From assembly GCA_002412935.1 (NCBI GenBank), contig DHWA01000025.1:1-15329 (forward strand): DNA of 15,329 nucleotides, written 5' to 3'. The notes below the pieces were generated by a model. The model worked only from the letters and a program-made list of their open reading frames with translations. It had not been told where the DNA came from and made no database searches. Each line of letters begins with the position of its first letter. Position 1 is the stretch's first letter. The position numbers and the translations under genes are program-made. The DNA is from Patescibacteria group bacterium UBA5194. GTDB lineage: Bacteria > Patescibacteriota > Gracilibacteria > BD1-5 > UBA6164. Positions 1 to 7,324 of this stretch are shown in pieces.

Positions 1-231
1 TTTTTGAAGTTTGCTCCAAATAAATGAGCTAAAATTCTTTACAAATTATTATTTTCTGCATTTAAAAATGCTGAAAATAATAATAACCAAGAAATGGAAA
101 AATTATTTATTTGAAGTCTTATTATTACAAAATGAGTAGTTTATAAGAGAGGGCAACCTATTTCTAGATGAAGAACACATCCTATTTTAAAAAGAACATC
201 TAATGTTAAAATGGAATTACAAGTAAAATAA
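1..231 (+). CDS. rplV: Ribosomal protein uL22, C-terminal part (5' end outside window)
   Basis: This is the C-terminal 76 residues of large-subunit protein uL22, which binds 23S rRNA and lines the peptide exit tunnel with its beta-hairpin. The reading frame is open from base 1 if TGA is read as Gly and ends at TAA 229-231. The family signature is the end of the protein: KRGQPISRGRTHPILKRTS followed by a short beta strand, matching the usual 'RARGRA..I.KRTSHI' tail. The stretch KGAKILYKLL earlier resembles the conserved helix of the family. It lies directly before rpsC with a 30-bp gap, the normal S10-operon order. Four in-frame TGA codons fall where Gly is acceptable. The start and the N-terminal half are outside the window. 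Confidence 0.93.
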
Positions 232-241
232 ACAATTAAAT

Positions 242-255
242 TAATTATTAATTAT
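242..255 (+). repeat. Heptamer array TAATTAT x2 before rpsC
   Basis: Two exact tandem copies of TAATTAT are followed by a degenerate third (TATATT) that runs into the rpsC ATG at 262. There is no purine-rich Shine-Dalgarno sequence in this leader. The same heptamer family precedes rplF, rplR, rplO and lepA. Confidence 0.6.
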
Positions 256-261
256 TATATT

Positions 262-915
262 ATGTGACATAAAGTTAGTGTTGTAGCTTTTAGAATACCT
301 TACATAAAGACTTGGAAATCATCTTGGTTTTCTGGAAAAGATTCATATAAAGATTCTTTGAAAGAGGATCTAATGATTAGAGAGATCTTAAAAAAAGAAT
401 TACATTGAATTCCAACTTGAGATATTTTTATTTCGAAAAATGATAATGCTATAAATATAGATATTTATACAGCTAAAACTGCTTTAGTAGTTTGAAAAAC
501 ATGAGAAAATAAAGATAAAATCGAAAATCTAGTTTCAAAGAAATTATGATTTAAGGTTGTTTTAAATGTAAAAGAAATTAAAAAACCTGATTTAAATGCA
601 AAAGTTGTAGCTTTTTCTATATCAAACCAGATAGAAAAAAGAATGCCATATAAAAGAGCTATGAAACAAGCTATAAGTAAAGCTATTGAAAAATGAGCTA
701 AATGAATTAAAGTTAAAGTTTCATGAAGATTAAATTGAGCTGAAATAGCTAGAAATGAAACATTTAAAGAATGAAATATACCTACTCAAACAATAAGAGC
801 AGATATAGATTATTCAACAGCTAGAGCTGAAACAGTTTATTGAACAATTTGATTAAAAGTTTGGATTTACAAGTGAGATATTTTCAAGAAAAAAATAAAT
901 AAACTTGACTTTTAA
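262..915 (+). CDS. rpsC: Ribosomal protein uS3
   Basis: This 217-aa protein is small-subunit uS3, which sits at the mRNA entry channel and has helicase-associated basic residues. The N-terminus MGHKVSVVAF followed by KTWKSSWF is the bacterial uS3 start. The KH domain has its GxxG loop as GKTG near residue 78. The C-terminal domain carries KVKVSGRLNGAEIAR, the family's best conserved block. The length is normal. ATG 262 is chosen because it gives the canonical MG.KV N-terminus. Glycines of the KH loop and of the SGRLNGAE block are partly coded by TGA, while TGG encodes the conserved Trp residues. No Shine-Dalgarno sequence is visible. The next gene, rplP, starts 28 bp downstream, consistent with co-transcription. 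Confidence 0.98.
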
Positions 916-943
916 AAAAAATTTATATACTAATTGAAATCAT

Positions 944-1348
944 ATGTTACAACCAAAGAGAACGAAATATAGAAAAATGCAAAGATGAAGGTTGAAGTGA
1001 CCAGCAACTAGATGATGTGAAATTGCTTTTGGTGATTACGCATTAAAGACTGTTGATAGATGATTTATTACTTCTAGACAAATTGAGTCAGCGAGAAGAG
1101 CAATGGTTAGATTTATTAAAAGATGATGAAAAATCTGGATAAGAATTTTTCCTCAAATCCCTTTCACAAAGAAACCTTTAGAAGTTCCGATGTGAGGTTG
1201 AAAATGATCTGTAGAAATGTATAGAGCCCCTGTAAAACCTGGTAGAATCCTGTTTGAATTAACATGAGTAAAACCAGAAGTTGCTAGGGAAGCTTTTAGA
1301 CTTGCTTCTTATAAATTACCAGTAAAAACTAAAATATTAGTTGATTAA
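944..1348 (+). CDS. rplP: Ribosomal protein uL16
   Basis: This 134-aa protein is uL16, which helps position A-site tRNA near the peptidyl-transferase centre. Its signatures are MLQPKRTKYRKMQRGRLKG at the N-terminus, FGDYALK, the helix IESARRAMVRFIKRGGKIWIRIFP, and PMGGGKGSVE around residues 82-91. The C-terminal part ELTGVKPEVAREAFRLASYKLPVKTK also fits. The length is close to the bacterial norm. The GGGKG loop is written with both TGA and GGT, a direct illustration of UGA=Gly. It starts 28 bp after rpsC and ends 9 bp before rpmC. No Shine-Dalgarno sequence precedes the ATG. Confidence 0.98.
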
Positions 1349-1357
1349 TTAAAAAAT

Positions 1358-1573
1358 ATGAAAGAGTTAAAAGATCTAAAATTAAAAGATAAGACAAGCT
1401 TAAAAGGTTTAAGTTTAGAAAATCTTAATAAAGAATTAAAAGATTCTGAAAGCAAATTTTTTATTCTAAGAATGAAATTAGCAACAGATGAATTAAAACA
1501 AACACATTTGATTAAATTTATTAGAAGATATATTGCTAGAATAAAATGTATTATTTTAGAAAAAACAGTTTAA
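1358..1573 (+). CDS. rpmC: Ribosomal protein uL29
   Basis: This 71-aa protein is uL29, a small two-helix large-subunit protein near the exit tunnel, where signal recognition particle and trigger factor dock. The stretch LRMKLATDELKQTHLIKFIRR followed by YIARIK matches the conserved second half of the family (LR.QLATGQL.NT..I..VRR.IARIKT). The first half is rich in Lys and Leu, as usual. It contains no in-frame TGA, so the frame is the same under any code. It sits between rplP and rpsQ, the standard order. Confidence 0.96.
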   Translation: MKELKDLKLKDKTSLKGLSLENLNKELKDSESKFFILRMKLATDELKQTHLIKFIRRYIARIKCIILEKTV

Positions 1574-1599
1574 TAAGTTATTTTTATAATTTATATTTA

Positions 1600-1830
1600 A
1601 TGAGAACAAAAAAAGGAACAGTTACTAGTATAAAAATGGATAAAACAATTGTTGTATCTGTTAATACTTATAAAGAACACCCTAAGTATAAAAAAAGTTA
1701 CAAGGTAACTAATAAGTATTATGCACATGATGAACAAAATACTTGTAATGATTGAGACGTAGTTGTAATAAAAGAAACAAGACCCTTATCTAAAACAAAA
1801 AGATGGGAGCTTGTAGAAAAAGTTGTTTAG
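1600..1830 (+). CDS. rpsQ: Ribosomal protein uS17
   Basis: This 76-aa protein is uS17, an early-binding small-subunit protein with an OB fold. The N-terminal block RTKKGTVTSIKMDKTIVV and the central KYKKSYKVTNKYYAHDEQNTC are family signatures, followed by GDVVVIKETRPLSKTKRWELVE at the C-terminus. The Gly of the conserved GDVV turn is a TGA codon; the standard code would stop there and lose the last third of the protein. An in-frame ATG exists at 1546 inside rpmC, but homology begins at the second residue after ATG 1600, so 1600 is the start. It is followed 24 bp later by rplN. Confidence 0.97.
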
Positions 1831-1854
1831 TTGTAATTAATAATTAAATATTGT

Positions 1855-2223
1855 ATGATACAAGCAGAATCTAGACTTTCTGTTGCTGACAATACTTGAG
1901 CTAAAGAAGTTCTATGTATAAAAGTTCTATGAGGTTCTCATAGAAGATATGCTTCAGTATGAGATGTAATAGTTTGTAGTGTAAAGAAAGCATTACCTGA
2001 TTGAACTATTAAAAAGAAAAAAGTTGTTAAAGCAGTTGTTGTTAGAACAAGTAAAGAAATAAGAAGAAAAGATTGAAATTATTTAAGATTCGATGATAAT
2101 GCATGTGTTATAATATGAGATGATGGAGCACCTAAATGAACAAGAATTTTTTGACCTGTTGCTAGAGAATTAAAAGCAAAAGGATATCAAAAAATTATCA
2201 GTTTAGCACCAGAGGTTTTATAA
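1855..2223 (+). CDS. rplN: Ribosomal protein uL14
   Basis: This 122-aa protein is uL14, at the subunit interface contacting helix 14 of 16S rRNA. The pattern is diagnostic: MIQAESRLSVADNTGAKE, then GDVIVCSVKKALPDGTIKKKKVVKAVVVRT, then GTRIFGPVARELKAKGYQKIISLAPEVL. The length is exactly typical for bacteria. Glycines in DNTGA, PDGT, PKGTR and FGPVARE are TGA codons, while GDDG and KGYQ use GGA, so both codon types decode Gly in one gene. The leader is the AT-rich string TAATTAATAATTAAAT with no Shine-Dalgarno sequence. It lies between rpsQ and rplX, as in the standard spc operon. Confidence 0.98.
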
Positions 2224-2240
2224 TTAATTTTCTAAATTAT

Positions 2241-2591
2241 ATGAAAATAAGAGTTTGAGATTTAGTACAAGTTATGGCTTGAAAAGAAGTTGATAAATGA
2301 AAACAAGCAAAAGTATTAAAAGTATTGAAAGATGATAATAGAGTATTGATTGAATGAGTTGGTATTGTTACTAAACATATTAAAAAAGCAGGTACTACTC
2401 CATGACAAATAATTAAAATAGAAAAACCTATTGATGCATCTTGTGTAATGCTTGTTTGTCCTTTTACAAAAAAACCAACAAGAGTTGGAGTTGTAACTGT
2501 TGAAGAAAAATGAAAAAACAAAAATTTTAGATTTTCTAAAAAAGCTGTTAAAGAATTAAAAAAAGATCCAAAAGATTTTTTAATTAAATAA
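2241..2591 (+). CDS. rplX: Ribosomal protein uL24
   Basis: This 116-aa protein is uL24, an assembly-initiator protein with a KOW domain. The KOW stretch is at the N-terminus: MKIRVGDLVQVMAGKEVDKG, then KVLKVLKDDNRVLIEGVGIVTKHIKK, matching the family's V.V..G..KGK.G.V..V....V.VEGVN....H.K pattern. The C-terminal half reads KPIDASCVMLVCPFTKKPTRVG, the equivalent of 'I..SNV.L.CP..GK.TRVG'. TGA codons occupy the structural glycines of the KOW motif. It starts 17 bp after rplN and is followed by rplE. Confidence 0.96.
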
Positions 2592-2617
2592 AAAATTTAT
2601 TTTTTAAAAAACTAAAA

Positions 2618-3157
2618 ATGTCTCTTAGAGAAAAGTATAATAAACAAATAGTTTTAACGTTAAAAGATAGTTTAAAGATAGACAATATAATGGAAGTGCC
2701 TAAAATAGAGAAAGTTGTTTTAAATATGGGTATATGAAGTTATATAAGAACTTGAAATAAAGATTATAATGTTTTAAAACAACATTTAGCTTTAATAGCA
2801 TGACAAATACCTACAGTAAGATATGCTAAAAAATCAATTTCTAATTTTAAACTTAGAGAATGAATGCCTGTTTGATTATCTGTAACATTGAGAGGTGATG
2901 CTATGTATAATTTTATCGAAAAATTGATAAATATAATACTTCCTAGAGTTAGAGATTTTAGATGAATCTCAAAAAATAGTTTTGATAAAGAAGGAAATTA
3001 TAATTTCTGAATTAAAGAACATTCTATATTTTTAGAAGTACCTCAAGATGATGTTGTTAAAAATAATGGTTTACAAATAACTATAAAAACAACAGCCAAA
3101 AATAAGGATTTTTGAAGAGAATTACTTAATTCTATGGGGTTTCCTTTTTCTAAATAG
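2618..3157 (+). CDS. rplE: Ribosomal protein uL5
   Basis: This 179-aa protein is uL5, which binds 5S rRNA in the central protuberance. Recognisable blocks are MSLREKYNKQIV, VPKIEKVVLNMGIG (residues about 27-40), LALIAGQIPTVRYAKKSISNFKLREGMPVG (about 57-86), LPRVRDFRGISKNSFDKEGNYNFGIKEH (about 106-133) and FGRELLNSMGFPF at the end. The length is normal. Conserved glycines in IAGQ, REGMPVG, DFRGIS and NFGIKEH are TGA. It ends with TAG. Spacing to rpsN is 26 bp, without a Shine-Dalgarno sequence. Confidence 0.98.
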
Positions 3158-3183
3158 TATTTAACATTTAATTATAATTTTAG

Positions 3184-3405
3184 ATGAGAAAGTCAAAAAT
3201 AGCCAAAGCTAATAAATTGAAAGCACAATTTTTAAGAGCAATAAAAGATTGAAGAAAACCTAAATTTTCTACAAAAGTTTTTAACTGTTGTAATGTTTGC
3301 TGAAGAGTTAGATGATATTTATGAAATTTTTGAATTTGCAGAATTTGTTTTAGAGAAAAAGCAAATGCTTGAGAACTATCTTGAGTTAGAAAGTCAAGTT
3401 GGTAA
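3184..3405 (+). CDS. rpsN: Ribosomal protein uS14, zinc-binding type
   Basis: This 73-aa protein is uS14, in the small-subunit head. A zinc ribbon is visible as C36-x2-C39 and C52-x2-C55 within CCNVCGRVRGYLGNFGICR, and the protein ends GELSGVRKSSW, the classical uS14 terminus. The C+ (zinc) form is usually near 61 residues; here an N-terminal extension of about a dozen residues (MRKSKIAKANKLKAQF) resembles the start of longer forms. Seven glycines are TGA codons, so no standard-code frame shows this gene as a whole. The final codon is TGG, confirming Trp is still TGG. Confidence 0.97.
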
Positions 3406-3448
3406 TTGTAATATAAAATAATCATTTTAGTTTATTAATTATAGTTTT

Positions 3449-3844
3449 ATGATAATAGATCCAATAGCAGATTTATTAACAAGATTGAGGAATGCATATA
3501 TGTCTAGAAATGAAGAGGTTAAAATACCTTTTTCTGGAATAAAAGCTGATATATTGAAAATAATGAAAAAAAATAAATATATATTAGAGTATGAAGTTTT
3601 GTCTGAGGATAATAATAAGAAATTTCTTATTATAAAATTAAATGACATTAGAATTACTAAATATATTCCTACTTTTAAGAGAATAAGTAAACCTGGTCAA
3701 AGAATTTATATAGGATCAAGAGATATAAAAAAATCTAGAAATTGAAAAGGTATTTATATTGTTTCTACTCCTAAATGAATTATTACTGGGTATGAAGCTA
3801 GAACTTTGAATGTCTGAGGTGAATTAATTTGTGAAATATTTTAA
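3449..3844 (+). CDS. rpsH: Ribosomal protein uS8
   Basis: This 131-aa protein is uS8, which binds the central domain of 16S rRNA and, in other bacteria, its own spc mRNA. The N-terminus MIIDPIADLLTRLRNAYMSRNEEVKIPFSGIKADILKIMK is typical. The C-terminal half has FKRISKPGQRIY, GKGIYIVSTPKGIITGYEARTLNVGGELICEIF, matching the family's RISKPG.R.Y and GI.I.STS.G.MT...A...N.GGE.L. The first 98 residues lack TGA; the remainder is only visible with UGA=Gly. The intergenic gap after rpsN is 43 bp and purely AT-rich. Confidence 0.98.
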
Positions 3845-3863
3845 TTAATAGTTATAAAATATA

Positions 3864-3903
3864 TAATTGTTAGTTATTAATTATTAATTGTTAATTATTA
3901 ATT
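3864..3903 (+). repeat. Heptamer array TAATT(A/G)T before rplF
   Basis: Five tandem heptamers (TAATTGT, TAGTTAT, TAATTAT, TAATTGT, TAATTAT) plus a five-base partial copy run without interruption up to the ATG of rplF at 3904. This is the longest array in the window. It occupies the place where a Shine-Dalgarno sequence would be expected. Confidence 0.8.
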
Positions 3904-4443
3904 ATGTCTAGAATTGGTAAACTACCTATAACAATATCAGAAAATGTAGAAGTTGTTTTAGATTGAAATAAAATAACAACGAAATGAAAATTATGAGTAT
4001 TGGATTTTCAATTTTCTGAGTTAATTGAAATAGCTAAAGAAGAAAACATATTGGTTTTTAAACCAAAAAATGAAGAAGCTAGTGCTTTATGGTGAACTAC
4101 TAGAGCTATAGTTGCAAATATGATTGAATGAGTTTCTGCTTGATATAAAAAAGCATTAGAGATAAATTGAGTTTGATATAAATTTGATGTAGTATCTGAT
4201 AAAAAACTTATATTAAGTGTTTGATTTTCTCATAAAGTTGAGATGGAAGCTCCAGAAGGAATAAAAATTACTGTTGATGAAAAATTGAAAAATGTGATTT
4301 ATATTTCTTGAATTGATAAACAATTAGTTTGACAATTTGCTTCAAAAATAAAAGCAAAAAAGAAACCTGAACCATATAAATGAAAATGAATCAAATATGT
4401 TGGTGAGATAATAAGAAGAAAAGCTTGAAAAACAGGTAAATAA
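3904..4443 (+). CDS. rplF: Ribosomal protein uL6
   Basis: This 179-aa protein is uL6, a two-domain large-subunit protein near the factor-binding site. It starts MSRIGKLPITI, as almost all bacterial uL6 do. Next come TTRAIVANMIEGVSAGYKKALEINGVGYKF across the interdomain region (about residues 66-95), then SVGFSHKVEMEAPEGI. It ends with the conserved ISGIDKQLVGQFASKIKAKKKPEPYKGKGIKYVGEIIRRKAGKTGK. The length is standard. The gene uses many TGA codons; the C-terminal PEPYKGKGI motif is coded with two. It is preceded by a heptamer array rather than a Shine-Dalgarno sequence. Confidence 0.98.
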
Positions 4444-4502
4444 AAATTAATCTAATTAATGACAATAAATATTAAAGTTTAACTTTAAATTTAAAAATCA
4501 TT

Positions 4503-4537
4503 AAATTGTTAATTGTTAATTATTAATTATTAATTAA
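4503..4537 (+). repeat. Heptamer array before rplR
   Basis: Successive heptamers AAATTGT, TAATTGT, TAATTAT, TAATTAT and a partial TAATTA lie 5 bp before the rplR start codon. The remainder of this 99-bp spacer contains a perfect 8-bp dyad, TTAAAGTT/AACTTTAA, with one central base at 4480. Confidence 0.75.
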
Positions 4538-4542
4538 TTTGT

Positions 4543-4884
4543 ATGTTAGAAAAACAATTAAAGAGGCTAAATAGAAAACAAAGAGTAAAAGCTACTATTT
4601 CTAATTCATCTAGACATAGACTTAGTATTTATAGAAGTAATGTTTTTATTTATGCTCAAATTATAGATGATACAACAGGTAATATTGTTTGTTCTTCAAG
4701 TGATTTAAAAATTAAATGAAAACTTACTAAAACTGAAAGTTGAAAAAAAGTTGGTGAGGATATTGCAAAAAAAGCTTTAGAAAATAAAGTTTCAGAAGTA
4801 GTTTTTGATAGGAATTGATTTTCATATCATTGAAGAGTAAAATCTTTAGCAGATGCTGCTAGAGAAGGTTGATTAAAATTTTAG
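4543..4884 (+). CDS. rplR: Ribosomal protein uL18
   Basis: This 113-aa protein is uL18, a 5S rRNA-binding protein of the central protuberance. Diagnostic segments are RHRLSIYRSNVFIYAQIIDDTTGNIVCSSS (the family's RPRL.V.RSN.HIYAQ.ID...G..L..AS), KKVGEDIAKKALENKVSEVVFDRNGFSYHGRVKSLADAAREGGLKF. The DRNGF.YHGRVK..ADAAREGGL ending is almost invariant, and its glycines are mainly TGA codons. The length is normal. It ends with TAG and is followed 16 bp later by rpsE. Confidence 0.98.
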
Positions 4885-4900
4885 TTTTTTAATTATTTTT

Positions 4901-5386
4901 ATGGCTAATCCTAAACAAAATACATCAAATAGAAAAGAAAATCAAGTTGATGGTATAAGTAATGAATTCAAAGAAGAATTATTAAGTGTTGATAGAGTTA
5001 CAAGAGTAACGGCTTGAGGTAGACAGTTAAGATTTAGAGCTGTTATGTTAGTTTGAAATTGAAAATGAAAAATAGGTCTATGAACTTGAAAGTCTTGAGA
5101 AGTTGTTACAGCAATAGCTAAAGCAGTAAATGATGCAAAGAAAAATATGGTAGAAGTTTCTATTGATGAAGGTTCTGTTCCTTACAATTTGACTACTAAA
5201 TATAAATCAGCAATAATAATGATTCATCCAGCATCAAAATGAACTTGAATAATTGCTTGATGAGCAGCTAGAAAAGTATTAGATGTTGCTTGATATTCTG
5301 ATGTAATTGCAAAAAGATATTGATCAACAAATATTATAAATAATGCAAGAGCTACACTGAAAGCACTTACTTCTTTTAAAAAATAA
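4901..5386 (+). CDS. rpsE: Ribosomal protein uS5
   Basis: This 161-aa protein is uS5, involved in decoding fidelity and located at the mRNA entry. A variable N-terminus is followed by LLSVDRVTRVTAGGRQLRFRAVMLVGNGKGKIGLGTGKSGEV (about residues 28-68), the double-stranded-RNA-binding-like domain. The C-terminal domain reads IMIHPASKGTGIIAGGAARKVLDVAGYSDVIAKRYGSTNIINNARATLKAL. In the glycine-rich loop at 5051-5101, six of seven Gly codons are TGA and one is GGT. The next gene is rplO after 27 bp, so rpmD (uL30), which usually sits here, is missing, as in other CPR bacteria. Confidence 0.98.
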
Positions 5387-5391
5387 TCCCT

Positions 5392-5412
5392 TAATTGCTA
5401 ATTATTAATTAT
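5392..5412 (+). repeat. Heptamer array before rplO
   Basis: Three tandem heptamers (TAATTGC, TAATTAT, TAATTAT) end one base before the rplO ATG at 5414. They fill the short spacer in which uL30 would normally be encoded. Confidence 0.7.
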
Positions 5413-5413
5413 T

Positions 5414-5875
5414 ATGTTAACTCTAAATAATTTAAAACCAGATGATGGTTCAAGAAAAAGATCTAAAAGACTTTGAAGATGAAATGGTTCTTGAAAATGA
5501 ACTTTTTGTTGAAAATGATGTAATGGTCAAAATGCAAGATGAAGTAAAATGTGAGCATGGTTTGAATGAGGACAAACTCCTTTGTTTAGAAGAATTCCAA
5601 AATTAAGAGGTTTTTCTAATCATAGATTTAAAAAGGAATATAATATAGTTAATTTATGAGATTTAGAATTATTGGCTTCAAAATGAATTTTAGAAGTAAA
5701 TAATGAAATTTTAATGAAAAATTGAATTATTAGAAAAAAATGATTAGGATTAAAATTATTATGAGCATGAGAATTGAAAACTAAAGTAGTAATTGAATTA
5801 GATAAAGTTTCTGCTATAGCTAAAGAAGCTGTTGAAAAACTTTGAGGTACTATAAGAATAATTGAAAACGTATAA
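5414..5875 (+). CDS. rplO: Ribosomal protein uL15
   Basis: This 153-aa protein is uL15, a late-assembly large-subunit protein. It begins MLTLNNLKPDDGSRKRSKRLGRGNGSGKGTFCGKGCNGQNAR, the glycine/arginine-rich extension that threads into rRNA. Then come WFEGGQTPLFRRIPKLRGF (about residues 49-67) and a globular domain ending in VSAIAKEAVEKLGGTIRI. In the glycine-rich region most Gly codons are TGA (nine), with three GGN codons. The extension contains two Cys (FCGKGC), which is less usual. It is the last ribosomal protein gene of the cluster; a hairpin-and-T-tract structure follows before secY. Confidence 0.97.
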
Positions 5876-5885
5876 ACTACAAGTA

Positions 5886-5922
5886 GTAAGTAGTAAGCCA
5901 CAACTTACACTTACTCTTTTTT
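5886..5922 (+). terminator. Hairpin plus T-tract between rplO and secY (possible attenuator)
   Basis: An imperfect stem pairs GTAAGTAGTAAG (5886-5897) with CTTACACTTAC (5904-5914), with one bulged A and a 6-nt loop, followed by TCTTTTTT. This has the form of an intrinsic terminator. It would separate ribosomal protein genes from secY, or attenuate read-through. The left arm arises from a heptamer repeat (AAGTAGT x2). The stem has few GC pairs, so strength is uncertain. No convincing promoter is seen between here and secY. Confidence 0.5.
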
Positions 5923-5968
5923 ATAAATTGAAAAACATTGAAAATTTATTGTTAATCAATACTTTGAA

Positions 5969-5986
5969 ACTTAATACTTAATACTT
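5969..5986 (+). repeat. Heptamer repeat ACTTAAT before secY
   Basis: Two exact copies of ACTTAAT plus a partial third (ACTT) lie 8 bp before the secY ATG. The unit differs from the TAATTRT family but the period is again seven bases. Confidence 0.5.
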
Positions 5987-5994
5987 GTTTCCAT

Positions 5995-7269
5995 ATGATT
6001 TTGACACATATTAAATCTATTTTTGCAGTAAAAAGTCTAAAAACTAAGATTATAGCAACGCTTTTATTAGTGCTTGTTTATAAAATGTTATCAGTAATTC
6101 CTTTACCATGAGCTAATACTGCTTGATTACAGGCAATAATAGAACAACAAAAAGGTTTGTCATTATTTAGTGCATTAATGGGATGATGACTTGAACATTT
6201 TTCAGTTATACTTATGGGACTTTCTCCTTATATTAATGCTGTTATTATAATTCAACTTTTATGAGTTATAATACCAAAAATATGAGATATGCAGAAAGAA
6301 TGAGAAGCAGGACAAAGAAAAATTAATAAAATGACAAGATGGTTAACTTTACCTTTAGCTTTTTTACAAAGTTATGGTATGATTCTTCTTTTAAATAATT
6401 TAGCTAAGTGAACTATAATAGATATGATGAATTGGCATGTTGTGTTATTTGCTATGATAGTCGTAACAGCATGAACTATATTCTTGATGTGGTTATGAGA
6501 AATAATGACAGAATATGGTATATGAAATGGTATTAGTATTATAATCATGGCATGAGTACTTTGATGAGTACCATGAGTTATATTTAATTATATTTCTATT
6601 TGAAATTATCCATTATTTGCTGCTATTTTATTAGCAACACTTTTTATTATTTATGTAATAATAAAATTTACTGAATGAAATAGAAGGATTCCTATTATTT
6701 ATACAAAAACTTGAAGAGAAGAAAAATCTTATTTTCCTATAAGGATTAATCAAGCATGAATGATTCCTATTATATTTGCTATTTCTTTAGTTACTTTTCC
6801 TTGAATAGTATGACAAATAATGTCAAATTCAACAGCTCCACAAACAAAAGCCATATGAACTTGGTTATTGCAATTTTTTAGTATGCAAAACCCAAGTTGG
6901 ATATTTATAATTGTATATTTTATATTTGTACTTGTATTTTCATTTTTTTATGTTTCTATTACTTTCAATACGGAACAAGTTTCTGAAAGTATACAAAAGA
7001 GATGAGGTTATATTCCATGAATTAGACCTTGAACTGAAACAGCAGATTATTTAGCTAAGGTTTCAGCTCATTTAAACTTATTTTGAGGATGATTTTTAGC
7101 ATTTATTGCAGTATTACCTTATATACTTGAAAAGATTGTTTCTTCATCTCAAAAAATAGATTTCTTGATTTCTTGAGCTTGACTTATAATACTTGTTTCT
7201 ACAATACTTGATCTTATAAGAAAAGTAGATAGTGAAATGAAAATGTTTGACTATTCTAAATATAAATAA
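5995..7269 (+). CDS. secY: Preprotein translocase subunit SecY
   Basis: This 424-aa integral membrane protein is SecY, the channel of the Sec translocon, which exports unfolded proteins and inserts membrane proteins. About ten hydrophobic segments are readable. Family blocks include IPLPGAN after TM1, the plug and TM2 region LFSALMGGGLEHFSVILMGLSPYINAVIIIQLL, and EGEAGQRKINKMTRWLT in the first cytoplasmic region. Further on are LWLGE-type MWLGEIMTEYGIGNGISIIIMAG, the C4 loop segment GNRRIPI, and QKRGGYIPGIRPGTETADYL in the C5 cytoplasmic loop, the SecA/ribosome contact. The length is slightly below the E. coli protein. It closes the spc cluster; adk, map and infA do not follow. It is followed by a strong terminator. 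The leader lacks a Shine-Dalgarno sequence. Confidence 0.98.
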
Positions 7270-7290
7270 AAATTTAAATTAATATTATAA

Positions 7291-7324
7291 AAAAATACAA
7301 GCAATTACTGCTTGTATTTTTTTT
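7291..7324. terminator. Intrinsic terminator between convergent secY and pilT
   Basis: A perfect 13-bp stem pairs AAAAATACAAGCA (7291-7303) with its complement at 7309-7321 around a 5-nt loop. It is followed by T residues on the + strand and preceded by A residues, so it can act in both directions. It is the clear end of the ribosomal protein/secY transcript. The T-tract also contains the last bases of the pilT gene (TAA stop on the minus strand). Confidence 0.85.

Noticed and set aside
1546..1599. Upstream in-frame ATG for rpsQ
   Set aside because: The extra 18 residues overlap rpmC and are not part of uS17; homology begins right after ATG 1600.
2237..2521. Minus-strand ORF inside rplX, and similar ORFs at 3180-3425, 3439-3648 and 5620-5901
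   Set aside because: They lie opposite well-conserved ribosomal protein genes, have no family features, and arise because TGA-rich Gly codons on the + strand read as TCA (Ser) on the other strand.
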